From Glutamicibacter protophormiae (lineage in GTDB: Bacteria; Actinomycetota; Actinomycetes; Actinomycetales; Micrococcaceae): a stretch of DNA of 64,000 bases. Position 1 is the stretch's first letter. Every line of letters begins with the position of its first letter. This document shows, one piece after another, positions 55,524-63,941 of the stretch. The notes under the pieces are model-generated. The model was given only the letters and a program-made list of their open reading frames with translations. It was not told the DNA's origin and made no database searches. Made by a program: the position numbers and the translations under genes. The stretch spans positions 182,651 to 246,650 of the forward strand of contig NZ_BMPH01000005.1 in assembly GCF_014647495.1 (NCBI RefSeq). Direction: 5' to 3'.

Positions 55524-56741
55524 ATGACTGCAATGACCAAGTGCCCGGTGGCCGGCGGCAAGATCCCGGTGCTGGATCAAGACCCGTTCTCCCCGGAATC
55601 GCTGGAGAACCCGCTGCCCTTCCAAGAGGCCCTGCGCGAGGCAGGCCCGGTGGCCTACCCGAGCAAGTACGGCGCCTACGCCATCGGCCGCTACGAACAC
55701 ATGTCCCAAGCCGTCTCCAACTGGCAGGAACTGACCAGTGGCGAGGGCGTCGGGCTGCTGCCGCCGAACCGTGCCCGCGGCCTGCTGCAGATGGATCCGC
55801 CGGAGCACGACACCCCGCGCGAGGTGCTGCAGGAAATCCTCTCCGCCCGTGTGCTGCGCTCCATGAAGGACAACTGCATGGTGCGCGCCGAAGCGCTCTT
55901 CGACGAACTGCTGGACGGGGTCCCCTCCGGCGGCGAGGTGCTGGTGGACGGCGTGCAGCAGATCGGCGCGGTGTTCCCGGTGAACTTCTTCCCGGACGCC
56001 TCCGGCATCGACCCTGCCGGACGCGAAAAGCTGGTGCCGTATGCGGACCACATCTTCAACAGCCTGGGCCCGCGCAACGAGCTGTTCGAGAAGGGCGCAG
56101 GCCAGGCCAAGGAGCTGAACGAATGGGCCACCGGGAAGTGCCAGCGCGACGCGCTGGCCCCCGAATGCTTCGGCGCGGACATCTGGGCCGCCGCCGACCG
56201 CGGCGACATCCTGCACGAGCATGCCCCGCTGCTCACCCGATCGCTGCTTTCAGCGGGCATGGACACCACGGTGTACGGCATCTCCGGGCTGATGCACGCA
56301 CTGGCCACCAATCCCGAGCAGTACGAAGCGCTGAAAGCCAACCCGGGCTTGGCCCGCGTGGCCTTCGGCGAGTCGCTGCGCGTGGTCTCGCCGGTGCAGC
56401 AGATCTTCCGCGTGGCCTCCACCGACGTGGAGATCGAGGGCTTCATCATCCCGAAGGGCAGCCGCGTGCTGCTGTCCTTCCAGTCCGCCAACCATGATCC
56501 GCGACGCTGGGAGAACCCGACGAAGTTCGACCTGAACCGGGACCCGTCGGGCCACCTGGCCTTCGGCATGGGCATGCACCAGTGCGTGGGACAGCATGCC
56601 GCCCGACTGCAGTCCGCCTGCCTGCTGGAAGTCATGCTGCGGCGCGTGGCCACGGTGGAGCTGGCCGGTCCGGTGGAGTACTCTCACAACAACGTGCTGC
56701 GCGGCTGGGGCAAGGTGCCGTTGCGCTTCACGCTGGCGTAG
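55524..56741 (+). CDS. cytochrome P450
   Basis: 405 residues, soluble bacterial class I size. I-helix SAGMDTTVYG with the oxygen-activating D-T pair, K-helix ESLRVVSPVQ (ExxR), PERF-like NPTKFDLNRDP, and the haem loop FGMGMHQCVGQ with the ligand Cys at residue 354. N-terminal CPVAGG and the MDPPEHDTPR B'-C region recall the CYP199-type aromatic O-demethylases, but I cannot assign substrate. AGGAGAACACC precedes the ATG. Its natural reductase gene immediately upstream is broken, so a different redox partner would be needed. Confidence 0.88.
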   Translation: MTAMTKCPVAGGKIPVLDQDPFSPESLENPLPFQEALREAGPVAYPSKYGAYAIGRYEHMSQAVSNWQELTSGEGVGLLPPNRARGLLQMDPPEHDTPREVLQEILSARVLRSMKDNCMVRAEALFDELLDGVPSGGEVLVDGVQQIGAVFPVNFFPDASGIDPAGREKLVPYADHIFNSLGPRNELFEKGAGQAKELNEWATGKCQRDALAPECFGADIWAAADRGDILHEHAPLLTRSLLSAGMDTTVYGISGLMHALATNPEQYEALKANPGLARVAFGESLRVVSPVQQIFRVASTDVEIEGFIIPKGSRVLLSFQSANHDPRRWENPTKFDLNRDPSGHLAFGMGMHQCVGQHAARLQSACLLEVMLRRVATVELAGPVEYSHNNVLRGWGKVPLRFTLA

Positions 56742-56756
56742 TAGCTACGAAGAATT

Positions 56757-56806
56757 CCGGCGCCGCGTCTCTGTCAGCCAATGGGCGGGGACGCGGCGCC
56801 GGTTTG
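56757..56806 (+). terminator. terminator after the P450 gene
   Basis: CCGGCGCCGCGTC and GACGCGGCGCCGG form a perfect 13-bp stem around a 20-nt loop, then TTTGCCTT, 15 nt after the stop. Confidence 0.88.
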
Positions 56807-57465
56807 CCTTGCCGTATAGGGAGGGCAAGGGGCAGAGGTCGGCATGGGAGGATGCGGCGGAACAGTCCGTCATTCAACCTTTTCCAGATTCGGCGGGATT
56901 TCATGCTTCAAAGGAGAACCCGCTGCATCCGAGCATTATGAATACCGTGGAGTCCGAGAGCGTGCAGGCAGCCGGCCTGAGTGCGTTGTGAAATGACTCG
57001 ACGTGATGCGAAAAATAGGCAGAAAAGAAAAGGAATCGAAGCCCTGAATGATGGCATCGAGAGCTCGAAGCACGTCACGGCGACTACCTGGAACTGGTGT
57101 GATAGGACCGTTGGGAAACTGGTCTGGCGATGTGGCGCTTCGGAGCTTCTGCGCGTAGCAGCCCATCCAGTTGAGGCTCACAGGCATCTTCCTCCCACGC
57201 TCTCGGCTCCCATTGGCGGTGCGCACCAGTAGGCAGGTGGTAGGTCTCATCGCATGGGATAGTGGGTAGCTGGGTGAACCTCTTGTGGCCGATCTCTTTC
57301 ATGCCGCAGCATCGATGCTGTAGCTCTAGCTAGCACATTTCGTTCGAGGATTGGTGTTGCCTTGAAGCCGCAAGCGAACAATGTGTGCGTTGGAATACCA
57401 GCAAACGACCAGCCGGCCTAAGCAGCACCTGAAGCATGATGCCTTTGGCATCAGAGGGAGCTCTT
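56807..57465. other. gene-poor stretch opening the stress island
   Basis: About 660 bp. Short frames on both strands lack ribosome binding sites and recognisable motifs. Base composition is clearly less GC-rich than the catabolic regions to the left, a sign of a different origin. Nothing further can be supported. Confidence 0.45.
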
Positions 57466-57927
57466 TTAGGCAAACTGGAGAGCTTTTCCTTCGCTGCATG
57501 TCAAACGATCACTGCGTGCAAACAACGGTATTTCCCGAATGCGTACCGCGTGGTCCCAGCCCTTAGGCGAAAAACGCACTGAGGAGCAATGCATGGCCTT
57601 CTGGCACATCTCGCGGAACGTGAAAGCTTCATTCCGCTTAAGGTCCACGCACTGTCCTTCTCGTGCGTTGTGATCCCCGGTGCCCGTGCCAGAAACATGC
57701 CATAGCGTCAGTTCATCGAAATACGGGTCGTAGCATCCAATGAGAACCGCGGAATCATAGATGGAAACTAGACCCATGACGGTGTCAAGCGTTTCATATG
57801 GGGCAGCAATGACTACAGGCATTCCCGGACCCCAGCCATTTCGCCGTAAATGAGCCTGGGCATGCGATGAAGTTAAAAGATTCCTAAGTTCCTTAGCCGT
57901 ATGCGAACGCAATTCTTGGTGAAGCAT
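57466..57927 (-). CDS. family A protein, copy 1 (unrecognised)
   Basis: 153 residues, soluble. Shares with the proteins at 60268-60717 and 63327-63761 the block NGWGPGMPVVI, then VMGLVSIYDSAVLIG and a D-x4-L-x3-HVSGT strand. In the other copies these read GWAPGMPIVM / MGMVSIHGRAALVA and GWVQGMPIVM / MGLISMHGRPALVA. The N-terminus differs (no MPGRIARTKTA) and the tail is longer and Cys-rich. Function unknown. No obvious partner gene within 400 bp; weak GGAAGAACG before the ATG. Confidence 0.6.
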   Translation of the reverse strand: MLHQELRSHTAKELRNLLTSSHAQAHLRRNGWGPGMPVVIAAPYETLDTVMGLVSIYDSAVLIGCYDPYFDELTLWHVSGTGTGDHNAREGQCVDLKRNEAFTFREMCQKAMHCSSVRFSPKGWDHAVRIREIPLFARSDRLTCSEGKALQFA

Positions 57928-58364
57928 CGTTCTTCCTCTTGGTTAGACGGAGTCGATGAGACCCAGTAACCTCGCATTGCCCTAAAACGCCAGTGCCGAG
58001 CCTTCGACTACTCCGATATCTGAAGCACTTTGCATCGTAGAACGCCAATATCCTCCGTAGCGCGAACGAACTATAATTCACAGCTTTCGAACATGGGGGC
58101 ACGACTTCCAAAGAGCGGGCGCGTGCGCTCTACAAGGTGAGCAATGGCAGTACGACGTCTCCCATGAGCGATGGGAAATCTCACTTGATTCGCGGCTGGG
58201 CCTGCACCGAGAGCCTAGTTTCAATGTTTTGGAGAGCTCGTCCTCGACCTTCCCGCTTTCCACTTCTCTATTGGCCAAGAGGCGATAGCCAGCAGTGACG
58301 GTCTATAGAGAGAAAGCAGCGAACGCCTTGTTAAACGACGGAGAACGGGGAAGCATCGCGGCAG
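57928..58364. other. intergenic region without a supported gene
   Basis: About 440 bp between family A copy 1 and family B copy 1. No frame with a start, ribosome binding site and plausible protein was found. It should hold the promoter of copy 1 on the minus strand. Confidence 0.45.
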
Positions 58365-58604
58365 TTACCCGCGGGGGCCCCGACCGGGTGCCCCATACAG
58401 CGACTCATTAATCTGATCGATCATTTCTTGCACCTGGTGGACCTTGCTCTGCCATTGTTTATCGTTCTCACGGGCGTGCGGGCCCACTACTTCAGCGTTT
58501 AGCTCAATGAGTTCAATGAAGTGATCCCGGTACGCACAGAGCGCAGCAACGAGCTCATCGACCTGCTCATCATCCAATTGAATGCTCAGCAATGACTTAC
58601 GCAT
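58365..58604 (-). CDS. family B protein, copy 1 (unrecognised small helical protein)
   Basis: 79 residues, mostly helical and acidic. Reads KSLLSIQLDDEQVDELVAAL, then a YRDHF helix and KQWQSKVHQVQEMIDQI. The pattern L..AL...RD.F .. W..(K/R)..(E/Q)V matches the protein at 62290-62589 (NALEDHRDGF, YWAGRAYEVEGL). AGAAGGGAG lies 8 nt before ATG 58604. Two tandem hairpins sit in its leader. Function unknown. Confidence 0.68.
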   Translation of the reverse strand: MRKSLLSIQLDDEQVDELVAALCAYRDHFIELIELNAEVVGPHARENDKQWQSKVHQVQEMIDQINESLYGAPGRGPRG

Positions 58605-58633
58605 GGTACCAACTCCCTTCTGCCGATCCCTCA

Positions 58634-58744
58634 GGGGTGCATCCGATCTTCGGTTCGGACGCACCCCATCAACTGCTGCGTGGAATTTCTTTCTTCAGTA
58701 GATCCTTTCCGAGGGTGCGCCCGGTCTTCGGTTCGGGCGCACCC
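58634..58744 (-). promoter_or_regulatory. two tandem UUCG-loop hairpins in the leader of family B copy 1
   Basis: Hairpin 1 (58634-58667): 13-bp stem with one mismatch, GGGGTGC / GCACCCC outer arms. Hairpin 2 (58713-58744): perfect 11-bp stem GGGTGCGCCCG / CGGGCGCACCC. Both loops contain CTTCGG on the plus strand and the stems are near copies of each other, 79 bp apart. On the minus strand they precede the family B gene; they could terminate the hsp20 transcript, or protect or attenuate the downstream mRNA. Confidence 0.75.
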
Positions 58745-58771
58745 GGTTAGCCACTCTGTTGAGGTTCTCCA

Positions 58772-59038
58772 TCAAGGCTCACGGTTTATCGGAGGCGAGC
58801 GGGAGTAAACCCTTGCAGGTTCGAGGCTGCGTACCGACCCTTCACTTACTCGGCTATCGTTCTGTCCTTCCGGACACCGCTGACTGGGCCGCGGAACACC
58901 GTCGAGCGCGGTGCGTAGACGCGCTCGCGGCGGCTGGTCCTGACGTGGTGCCGTGGATAACTCGAGCTCGTATATGGCCAGAAGCAACTCGTCATCAATG
59001 ACCAACGGTTGGAACACCGGATCAATGAGGGCAGACAT
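58772..59038 (-). CDS. possible small gene downstream of hsp20
   Basis: 88 codons from ATG 59038. The first ~40 residues (PVFQPLVIDDELLLAIYELEL) look protein-like, while the rest is Arg/Pro-rich. An overlapping frame from 59073 ends in a more protein-like RERVYAPRSTVFRGPVSG stretch at 58846, so a frameshift may have split one gene. It lies 41 nt after hsp20 on the same strand. Weak support only. Confidence 0.35.
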   Translation of the reverse strand: MSALIDPVFQPLVIDDELLLAIYELELSTAPRQDQPPRARLRTALDGVPRPSQRCPEGQNDSRVSEGSVRSLEPARVYSRSPPINREP

Positions 59039-59079
59039 GACACATCATCTCCGCGCATGCCCCGTGGGGGCACCTGTGA

Positions 59080-59514
59080 CTAGCTCGTTAATTCCTTGGG
59101 GTCTTTCCCGCCGCGGTTGACAGCCACCTGAATCCGGCGTGGTTTGGCACTTTCGGCCACGGCGATATCCAATCTCAGCACACCATCGGCATACGAGGCT
59201 TGGATGCTCTCGGTATCCAGATGCTCCCCGAGCACCAGCTCACGGGTGAAGTGGCCCCACAGCCTCTCCGAACCGGTAACATGCTGGCGGCCTTCGGGCT
59301 TGGCGCGTTCCGCCCGAATGGTCAGGATGTTCTTTTCCACGGCCATGTCGATCTTGTCGGCTTCGATCCCTGGAAGATCAAACTCAGCATGGAAGCCGGT
59401 CTCGTCCCGCCATGCCTCCATCGGCATCCGGTGGACGGGCTCGGAGCTGAGCTGGGTGTTGAAAGCACGCTGTACCAAGCGGTCAAAATCGCGAAGTACC
59501 TCGGTCTGCATCAT
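59080..59514 (-). CDS. Hsp20 family small heat-shock protein
   Basis: 144 residues with an alpha-crystallin domain: WRDETGFHAEFDLPGIEADKIDMAVE, split by short loops, ILTIRAERAKP and the closing SYADGVLRLDIAV, where A-x-x-x-G-V-L is the family signature. The tail AKPRRIQVAV contains the I-x-V oligomerisation motif. AAAGGAATG lies before the ATG pair at 59514/59511. Divergent from a MerR/HspR-like regulator gene with a palindrome between them, indicating heat or stress control by that protein. Confidence 0.92.
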   Translation of the reverse strand: MMQTEVLRDFDRLVQRAFNTQLSSEPVHRMPMEAWRDETGFHAEFDLPGIEADKIDMAVEKNILTIRAERAKPEGRQHVTGSERLWGHFTRELVLGEHLDTESIQASYADGVLRLDIAVAESAKPRRIQVAVNRGGKDPKELTS

Positions 59515-59566
59515 CTGAACTCATTCCTTTCTGGTGTGACACTCTATGATGGTGCAATTCACTTTC

Positions 59567-59586
59567 CGTTAGATCTATACCTAACG
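59567..59586. promoter_or_regulatory. inverted repeat between hsp20 and merR
   Basis: CGTTAG-n8-CTAACG, the best palindrome in the 127-bp divergent promoter region. Spacing suits a MerR dimer. A half HAIR-like ACTCAAG also occurs at 59629-59635, but no complete HspR-type CTTGAGT-n7-ACTCAAG site is present. Confidence 0.55.
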
Positions 59587-59641
59587 ATGTAGATTTTATA
59601 GCATGGAGATCCGAGAAGATGCAAGCTACTCAAGGTAAAAA

Positions 59642-59965
59642 ATGACAAAAAATTCTGCACAACCAGAAGCACAACCAGAAGTTGCCATCAAAACGCATTC
59701 CATTGCTACCGCCGCGCAGAGTGTGGGGGTAAGCGTGCAAACCGTCAGGCTTTACGAGCTGCGTGGTTTGATCACCCCCGCGCGGACCAGCGGCGGTACT
59801 CGCAGGTACCGTGCGGATGATCTAGCCCGGCTGAGGCAAATTTCTGACCTTATCGAGCGGGGCGTGAATTTGGCTGGTATTGGCATTATCTTGGAACTGG
59901 AAGCCGAAAATGACGGGTTGCGGGAGCAGCTTGCCGCTCGCCCGCGGCGCCAACGGATGGACTGA
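59642..59965 (+). CDS. MerR-family regulator (HspR-like)
   Basis: 107 residues. Winged helix SIATAAQSVGVSVQTVRLYELRGLI followed by TPARTSGGTRRYRADDLARL and a short coiled coil (LELEAENDGLREQLA). The TVRLYE(L/R)xGLI-P-xRTxGG-RRY wording is of the HspR branch that represses chaperone genes. The C-terminal HspR extension is short. Divergent from hsp20, so it is the probable repressor of hsp20 and perhaps of the island. Confidence 0.88.
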   Translation: MTKNSAQPEAQPEVAIKTHSIATAAQSVGVSVQTVRLYELRGLITPARTSGGTRRYRADDLARLRQISDLIERGVNLAGIGIILELEAENDGLREQLAARPRRQRMD

Positions 59966-60154
59966 ACACCACTTGCTCCGCCGGTGGCTGTCGGATGGCA
60001 CCTTGTGCCGGGCGCCACCGAACTGGTCGAAGAATTCATAAAAATTGACTCAATCGGTGGTGCCTGGCCGGGTCGATGAACCCGCCTTCATCTTGTCCGC
60101 ACAAGCCCGGGACAGAGCGGCATGCGGCAACGGTGCGCTAATTCAGCCGCGCAT

Positions 60155-60224
60155 AACCCGGTTCTGGCTCACTAAAGGTATGAACGAGACCGTTGGCTGG
60201 ACAGGTCATGAGCCAGAACGGGTT
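60155..60224. repeat. 17-bp inverted repeat with 37-bp centre
   Basis: AACCCGGTTCTGGCTCA (60155-60171) and TGAGCCAGAACGGGTT (60209-60224) pair completely apart from one bulged G. It lies in the ~300-bp convergent gap between merR and family A copy 2; the rest of the gap (59966-60267) holds no gene. It may be a large two-way terminator or the trace of a small mobile element. Confidence 0.6.
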
Positions 60225-60267
60225 AATGAGGTGATTACCTGCTATTGACTGCGCAGGCTGGTGTCGA

Positions 60268-60717
60268 TCAACGTTGGTAGGTTGATAGAGGATAGCGTGC
60301 AACTGGGGTGTTCTGAGATTGCATTATTGTGCAGGACGGGATGCGGTGGGCGACAGCCGTGTGTTTCCAGAATTTAACGCGGAATTCCGTGATGCCCGTG
60401 GATGAAAGGTCTTCGAAAAAATCTCCCATGGTGCGTCCATCTGCGGATACTTTCGCTATCTTGAGGGCAGGTTGCGGGGTGGTGACATGCAACATCTGCA
60501 ACTCGTCCGTCTGCGAATCGAGCATTGCCACCAGTGCTGCGCGTCCATGGATTGAAACCATCCCCATCGCATCAGTGAGTGATTCGGCTGGTTGGGTCAT
60601 GACGATCGGCATTCCGGGAGCCCATCCATAGTTTGATAGATGGGCTCTACCCTCACGGGTGGCGAGAAAATCGGCGACTCTGACTGCCGTCTTGGTTCTG
60701 GCGATTCGACCTGGCAT
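60268..60717 (-). CDS. family A protein, copy 2 (unrecognised)
   Basis: 149 residues. Starts PGRIARTKTAVRVADFLATR, which is nearly identical to copy 3, then YGWAPGMPIVM, MGMVSIHGRAALVAMLD, D(E)LQMLHVTTP. No Cys cluster, no membrane segment. The basic N-terminal helix followed by alternating strands is compatible with a small DNA- or nucleotide-binding alpha/beta fold, but that is guesswork. Start chosen at the conserved MPGRIA; GGGAAG lies ~10 nt upstream. Confidence 0.68.
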   Translation of the reverse strand: MPGRIARTKTAVRVADFLATREGRAHLSNYGWAPGMPIVMTQPAESLTDAMGMVSIHGRAALVAMLDSQTDELQMLHVTTPQPALKIAKVSADGRTMGDFFEDLSSTGITEFRVKFWKHTAVAHRIPSCTIMQSQNTPVARYPLSTYQR

Positions 60718-60850
60718 TGAAGATACTTCCCTTTCTTGCACTGCTCACGAAAATAATGACGTAGTGATAGGAAAACTTTGCTAACTAAGCTTCGGGGCTG
60801 GTCCTCCCTTGTGCCGCCGCTTCTGGTCGGACGACGGACTGTTCTGGGTT

Positions 60851-61309
60851 TTAGGCCATGCTTAAATCCGTCGGGGACTCGCCAGTTGCGATTTCTAAGC
60901 CGCTAGTGGGGGTTAGCGTGGGGGTGGAGAAGGGATGATCCAGCCAATTTGTCGGGTGTGCAACCTCATCAAGCGGCGAGGGGGCTGCGGCCAAGCTTTC
61001 GTGGCCAGCGACGGCAAATTGCAAGTTCCGCACCTCGAATTGGATGCCAAGGAACTTCTCCATCTGCGGCAGGAGAGCATCATTGACGTACTGCATCAGC
61101 TCGGAAACGTGCTCTTCGCTTTTCGCAGTGCAGGCCACATTGACGACCAGCTCATCTGGAGATCCCGTGATAGTGCAAATTGCTGAATGCACCGAGTCTT
61201 TGCGCTGGCATTGCTGGGATCCAAAAGATGCGATTTTCTGCATCCTTGCCCTCCACGCTTTCGCCTGGTGCGTGGCTGTTTCTACAGGAACTGCTAAGGA
61301 CTCTTTCAT
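60851..61309 (-). CDS. unrecognised protein next to family A copy 2
   Basis: 152 residues. Helical N-terminus, then beta segment SAICTITGSPDELVVNVACTAKSEEHVSELMQYV split over ~35 residues, and FEVRNLQFAVAG; the C-terminal ~45 residues are Pro/Thr/Ser-rich and probably disordered. GAGTGAAAG precedes the ATG. It is upstream of family A copy 2 (133-nt gap) on the same strand and divergent from the marR gene, so co-regulation by MarR is possible. No family recognised. Confidence 0.55.
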   Translation of the reverse strand: MKESLAVPVETATHQAKAWRARMQKIASFGSQQCQRKDSVHSAICTITGSPDELVVNVACTAKSEEHVSELMQYVNDALLPQMEKFLGIQFEVRNLQFAVAGHESLAAAPSPLDEVAHPTNWLDHPFSTPTLTPTSGLEIATGESPTDLSMA

Positions 61310-61479
61310 CTTTCACTCCGGTTGTGTAGCTGTTTCGTAGTAGAATATATGTAGATAAGCTAACTATTAGCTAGGTTACATTATATTTTTTCTGGTAGGC
61401 AAGCTGAGCCTCATTCGAGAGGGCGAAGGGAAGCCGGGAATCACGAGCCTCGTGTTTGTCTCCAGCGGGAGGAGTTCTC

Positions 61480-62055
61480 ATGAGCAGTTATAGGGCAAGT
61501 GGGTATTGGTACGACAAGGGAACCTCAGTTCCAGGAGCTGTGGACCTGTTGAATCTTATGCGCAGATTCCGCGAAGCAGAAGGAAAGATGAGGGCCCAAG
61601 CCCGCAACTCAATGGGGATGAATGAGACCGATATGTCCGCATTGCGCTTCCTGCTCGCCGAGCATCGCAAAGGGGTGATTCCCCGGCAACGCGATTTCGC
61701 CGCGGAGCTAGGGATTTCACACGCGTCAATCTCTGTGCTGATCGACAGGTTATGTAGGGGTGGGTACGCGGAACGTATTGTGCATCCTTCTGATCGTCGG
61801 TCCGTTGGCATTATTCCGACCCAATATAGTGACACCGAGGTGCGCGGAACCCTGCATGAGATGCATGAGCGCATGATGGACGCCGTGAACATGCTATCTG
61901 AACACGAGCGCATTGCCGCGGCCAAATTTCTGGAAGCTATGATCCGCAGTGTCGAGATCGCTGATCGCCCGACAGAACCCCCCGCCCCAAAAGGTACTCA
62001 ATCGTCCGGGCTAGCAGAAGGCGCTATTCCTTCTATCCAGCCGGATAACGCATAG
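61480..62055 (+). CDS. MarR-family transcriptional regulator
   Basis: 191 residues. Winged helix: TDMSALRFLLAEHRKG, RDFAAELGISHASISVLIDRL and the wing YAERIVHPSDRRSVGI with the hallmark D-R-R. The C-terminal helix contributes dimerisation and a ~35-residue Pro-rich tail follows. GGGAGGAG lies 5 nt before ATG 61480. Divergent from the unknown gene at 60851-61309. Likely senses a small molecule or oxidant and controls the neighbouring unknown genes. Confidence 0.87.
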   Translation: MSSYRASGYWYDKGTSVPGAVDLLNLMRRFREAEGKMRAQARNSMGMNETDMSALRFLLAEHRKGVIPRQRDFAAELGISHASISVLIDRLCRGGYAERIVHPSDRRSVGIIPTQYSDTEVRGTLHEMHERMMDAVNMLSEHERIAAAKFLEAMIRSVEIADRPTEPPAPKGTQSSGLAEGAIPSIQPDNA

Positions 62056-62289
62056 GATTCCTCGGGCCTAATGGCCGCGTTCGCTGGCTCAATCCCTAGT
62101 GTTTTGCTTGGCATGGTCTCGGGGAGAATTTCTGTAGCTTGTGTACCAGAGTATTCCCAGACGAGAGCTGAGGGTTTTGTATTCAGTTCCTGATGAAAAC
62201 CTTGTGGCTGGTGGCGCGCACAGCGCGGGGGCGTAAGTTGGAAGCATTGTGAAAGTAGTTAGCCTCTCAAACAAGTTAGGGTGATTCGA

Positions 62290-62589
62290 ATGCCTCGGAA
62301 GCATCTTAATGTCAGTGTCAGCCACGACGAGTTCGAAGACCTCAATAACGCATTGGAAGACCACCGTGATGGTTTCAAGAGGATGGCTGAGGATGCGGAA
62401 AATGGTTTCGGTTTAGACCCCGCATATTGGGCAGGCAGGGCCTACGAGGTCGAGGGGCTTCGTAAGTCGATGCATGAACACAGCACTGAGGAGTTCGAGG
62501 GGGACGAAGTTTGCTCCACGGAAGCGGAGGAGTGCAAGGACTCTGCGCCGGCACGGGATCAGGATTCGATGCCTGGTTCCCAAGCATGA
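62290..62589 (+). CDS. family B protein, copy 2 (unrecognised)
   Basis: 99 residues. RKHLNVSVSHDEFEDLNNAL, EDHRDGFKRMAEDAENG and YWAGRAYEVEGLRKSM parallel the family B protein at 58365-58604, with an extra acidic tail (EEFEGDEVC) at the end. GTG 62281 is an alternative start. It lies on the plus strand after marR. Highly acidic, single domain, no enzyme motifs. Confidence 0.62.
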   Translation: MPRKHLNVSVSHDEFEDLNNALEDHRDGFKRMAEDAENGFGLDPAYWAGRAYEVEGLRKSMHEHSTEEFEGDEVCSTEAEECKDSAPARDQDSMPGSQA

Positions 62590-62842
62590 GAAGCAATACC
62601 TGGGCTGCACGAGGGCATCCTAGGTAATTGCTGCTTCTGTCTTCCTCGGGAAATGCAGGAAGGCAGGGGCTATGCTTACTCATTCCCTCAATCGATACCG
62701 GCCTGCAGGTACTTGGGGTGACGGTAGGCAAATCTGTACCCCTTGCCCTGGCCCCGTCACCGGCGGGTAGGGGCGACAAGTTGGAGACCTGGCGAATATT
62801 CTGGGAACTTATAACCAGCACCCCTCATAAGGGCATCCATCT

Positions 62843-63124
62843 TTGCGTACGGGCTATCCGTGCATCGGGCTCACCATTGCTTTAGAAGCCCTTCGAGTCC
62901 GTGTCCAAGCCCTGATTTATGCATTGAGAAGTGGGGTCGGGCACCGTGGCGACGCGTTCTGGGCTCAACGGGTTGCTGAGGTGCAACGGTTGCCCAACCC
63001 GGTGCATCTCATGGCATTGGGTGGGAATCCTTGGACTGCCCAGCAAGAATGGCAGCAATGCACGGCAACGAAAGGTATTCGGAGGTTGCCGCCAAACAGG
63101 GGTCAAGGATGGTACGCGGGCTAA
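62843..63124 (+). pseudogene. probable decayed family B copy
   Basis: A 93-codon frame without ribosome binding site. Its middle reads LTIALEALRVRV ... GVGHRGDAFWAQRVAEVQRL, which lines up with LNNALEDHRDGF ... GFGLDPAYWAGRAYEVEGL of copy 2 with one gap: A-L-E, R, G-x-G, W-A-x-R and E-V-x-x-L are shared. The conserved N-terminus is not seen in the same frame and the tail is unrelated. Probably a fragment of a third copy. Confidence 0.4.
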
Positions 63125-63326
63125 AGCACGGCCGAGAGAGTTGGCCCTTCTGGGTCGGTTCCAATGAAACTTTGCTGCCGGACTGCTTTGCGGATCACGG
63201 GGAAACAGAGCGAGTGGCCGAGATTTCTAGAACGGCCCGGCCGTTACTGTAGGCATGACCGATAACTGGCCTTGATGCCTTGGGTGCTCATAGCTGCCGC
63301 ATGCTGCTTTACCGCTCAGGTCGAGG

Positions 63327-63761
63327 CTACGCGCCGAAGCGATGGGCGTAAGTTATGCTCTCGCTGGACGGGCCGAACACAGGAACCGGGTGGGTCACTG
63401 AGCTAGCGTCCCAATATTTAGCTCGGAAGGTGACTAATCCGTTCTTTTCGGCACGGTCGAAAAGGTCTTGGATCTGAGTCGAGTCTCTCTCGACCTCAAC
63501 TGCGCACAGGGCGGAGTTGGGGGTGGAAATATACAAGAATTTCAGCACGTCGAGCTGGTTATCAAGCATGGCTACTAGTGCCGGGCGACCGTGCATGGAG
63601 ATCAGGCCCATGACGTCGTTGATCGGTTCCGTGGGAACAGCCATGACGATCGGCATTCCCTGTACCCAGCCGTGGTTTGCTAGGTGACGGCGCCCCTCGC
63701 GAGAACCGAGGATTTCGCTCACGCGTTCCGCGGTCTTGGTTCGTGCGATACGTCCTGGCAT
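63327..63761 (-). CDS. family A protein, copy 3 (unrecognised)
   Basis: 144 residues. PGRIARTKTAERVSEILGSR, HGWVQGMPIVM, MGLISMHGRPALVAMLD and LKFLYISTP make it the closest relative of copy 2; the C-terminal third diverges. Start at MPGRIA (63761), with GGAGGT 8 nt upstream. Stands alone on the minus strand, with ~240 bp of upstream DNA to the window edge. Confidence 0.68.
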   Translation of the reverse strand: MPGRIARTKTAERVSEILGSREGRRHLANHGWVQGMPIVMAVPTEPINDVMGLISMHGRPALVAMLDNQLDVLKFLYISTPNSALCAVEVERDSTQIQDLFDRAEKNGLVTFRAKYWDASSVTHPVPVFGPSSESITYAHRFGA

Positions 63762-63941
63762 TTGTACTACCTCCACTGTGCTCTTGAGTCTTCCGAGTGA
63801 TCCCCATCAGCTTGGAACAAGTCACTATGTACGCCGGCTACCTTTCATCCTGCCTGCATATGGTGTCATTTATACCCTAGGAGATTAGAAGTAACAGGGA
63901 TAGTTGCTTCACTAACGATGAATAAAAGCACATGTGTGATG

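Noticed and set aside
58772..58800. tRNA-like GGTTCGAGGC T-loop near 58780
   Set aside because: No acceptor, anticodon or D arm can be folded around it.
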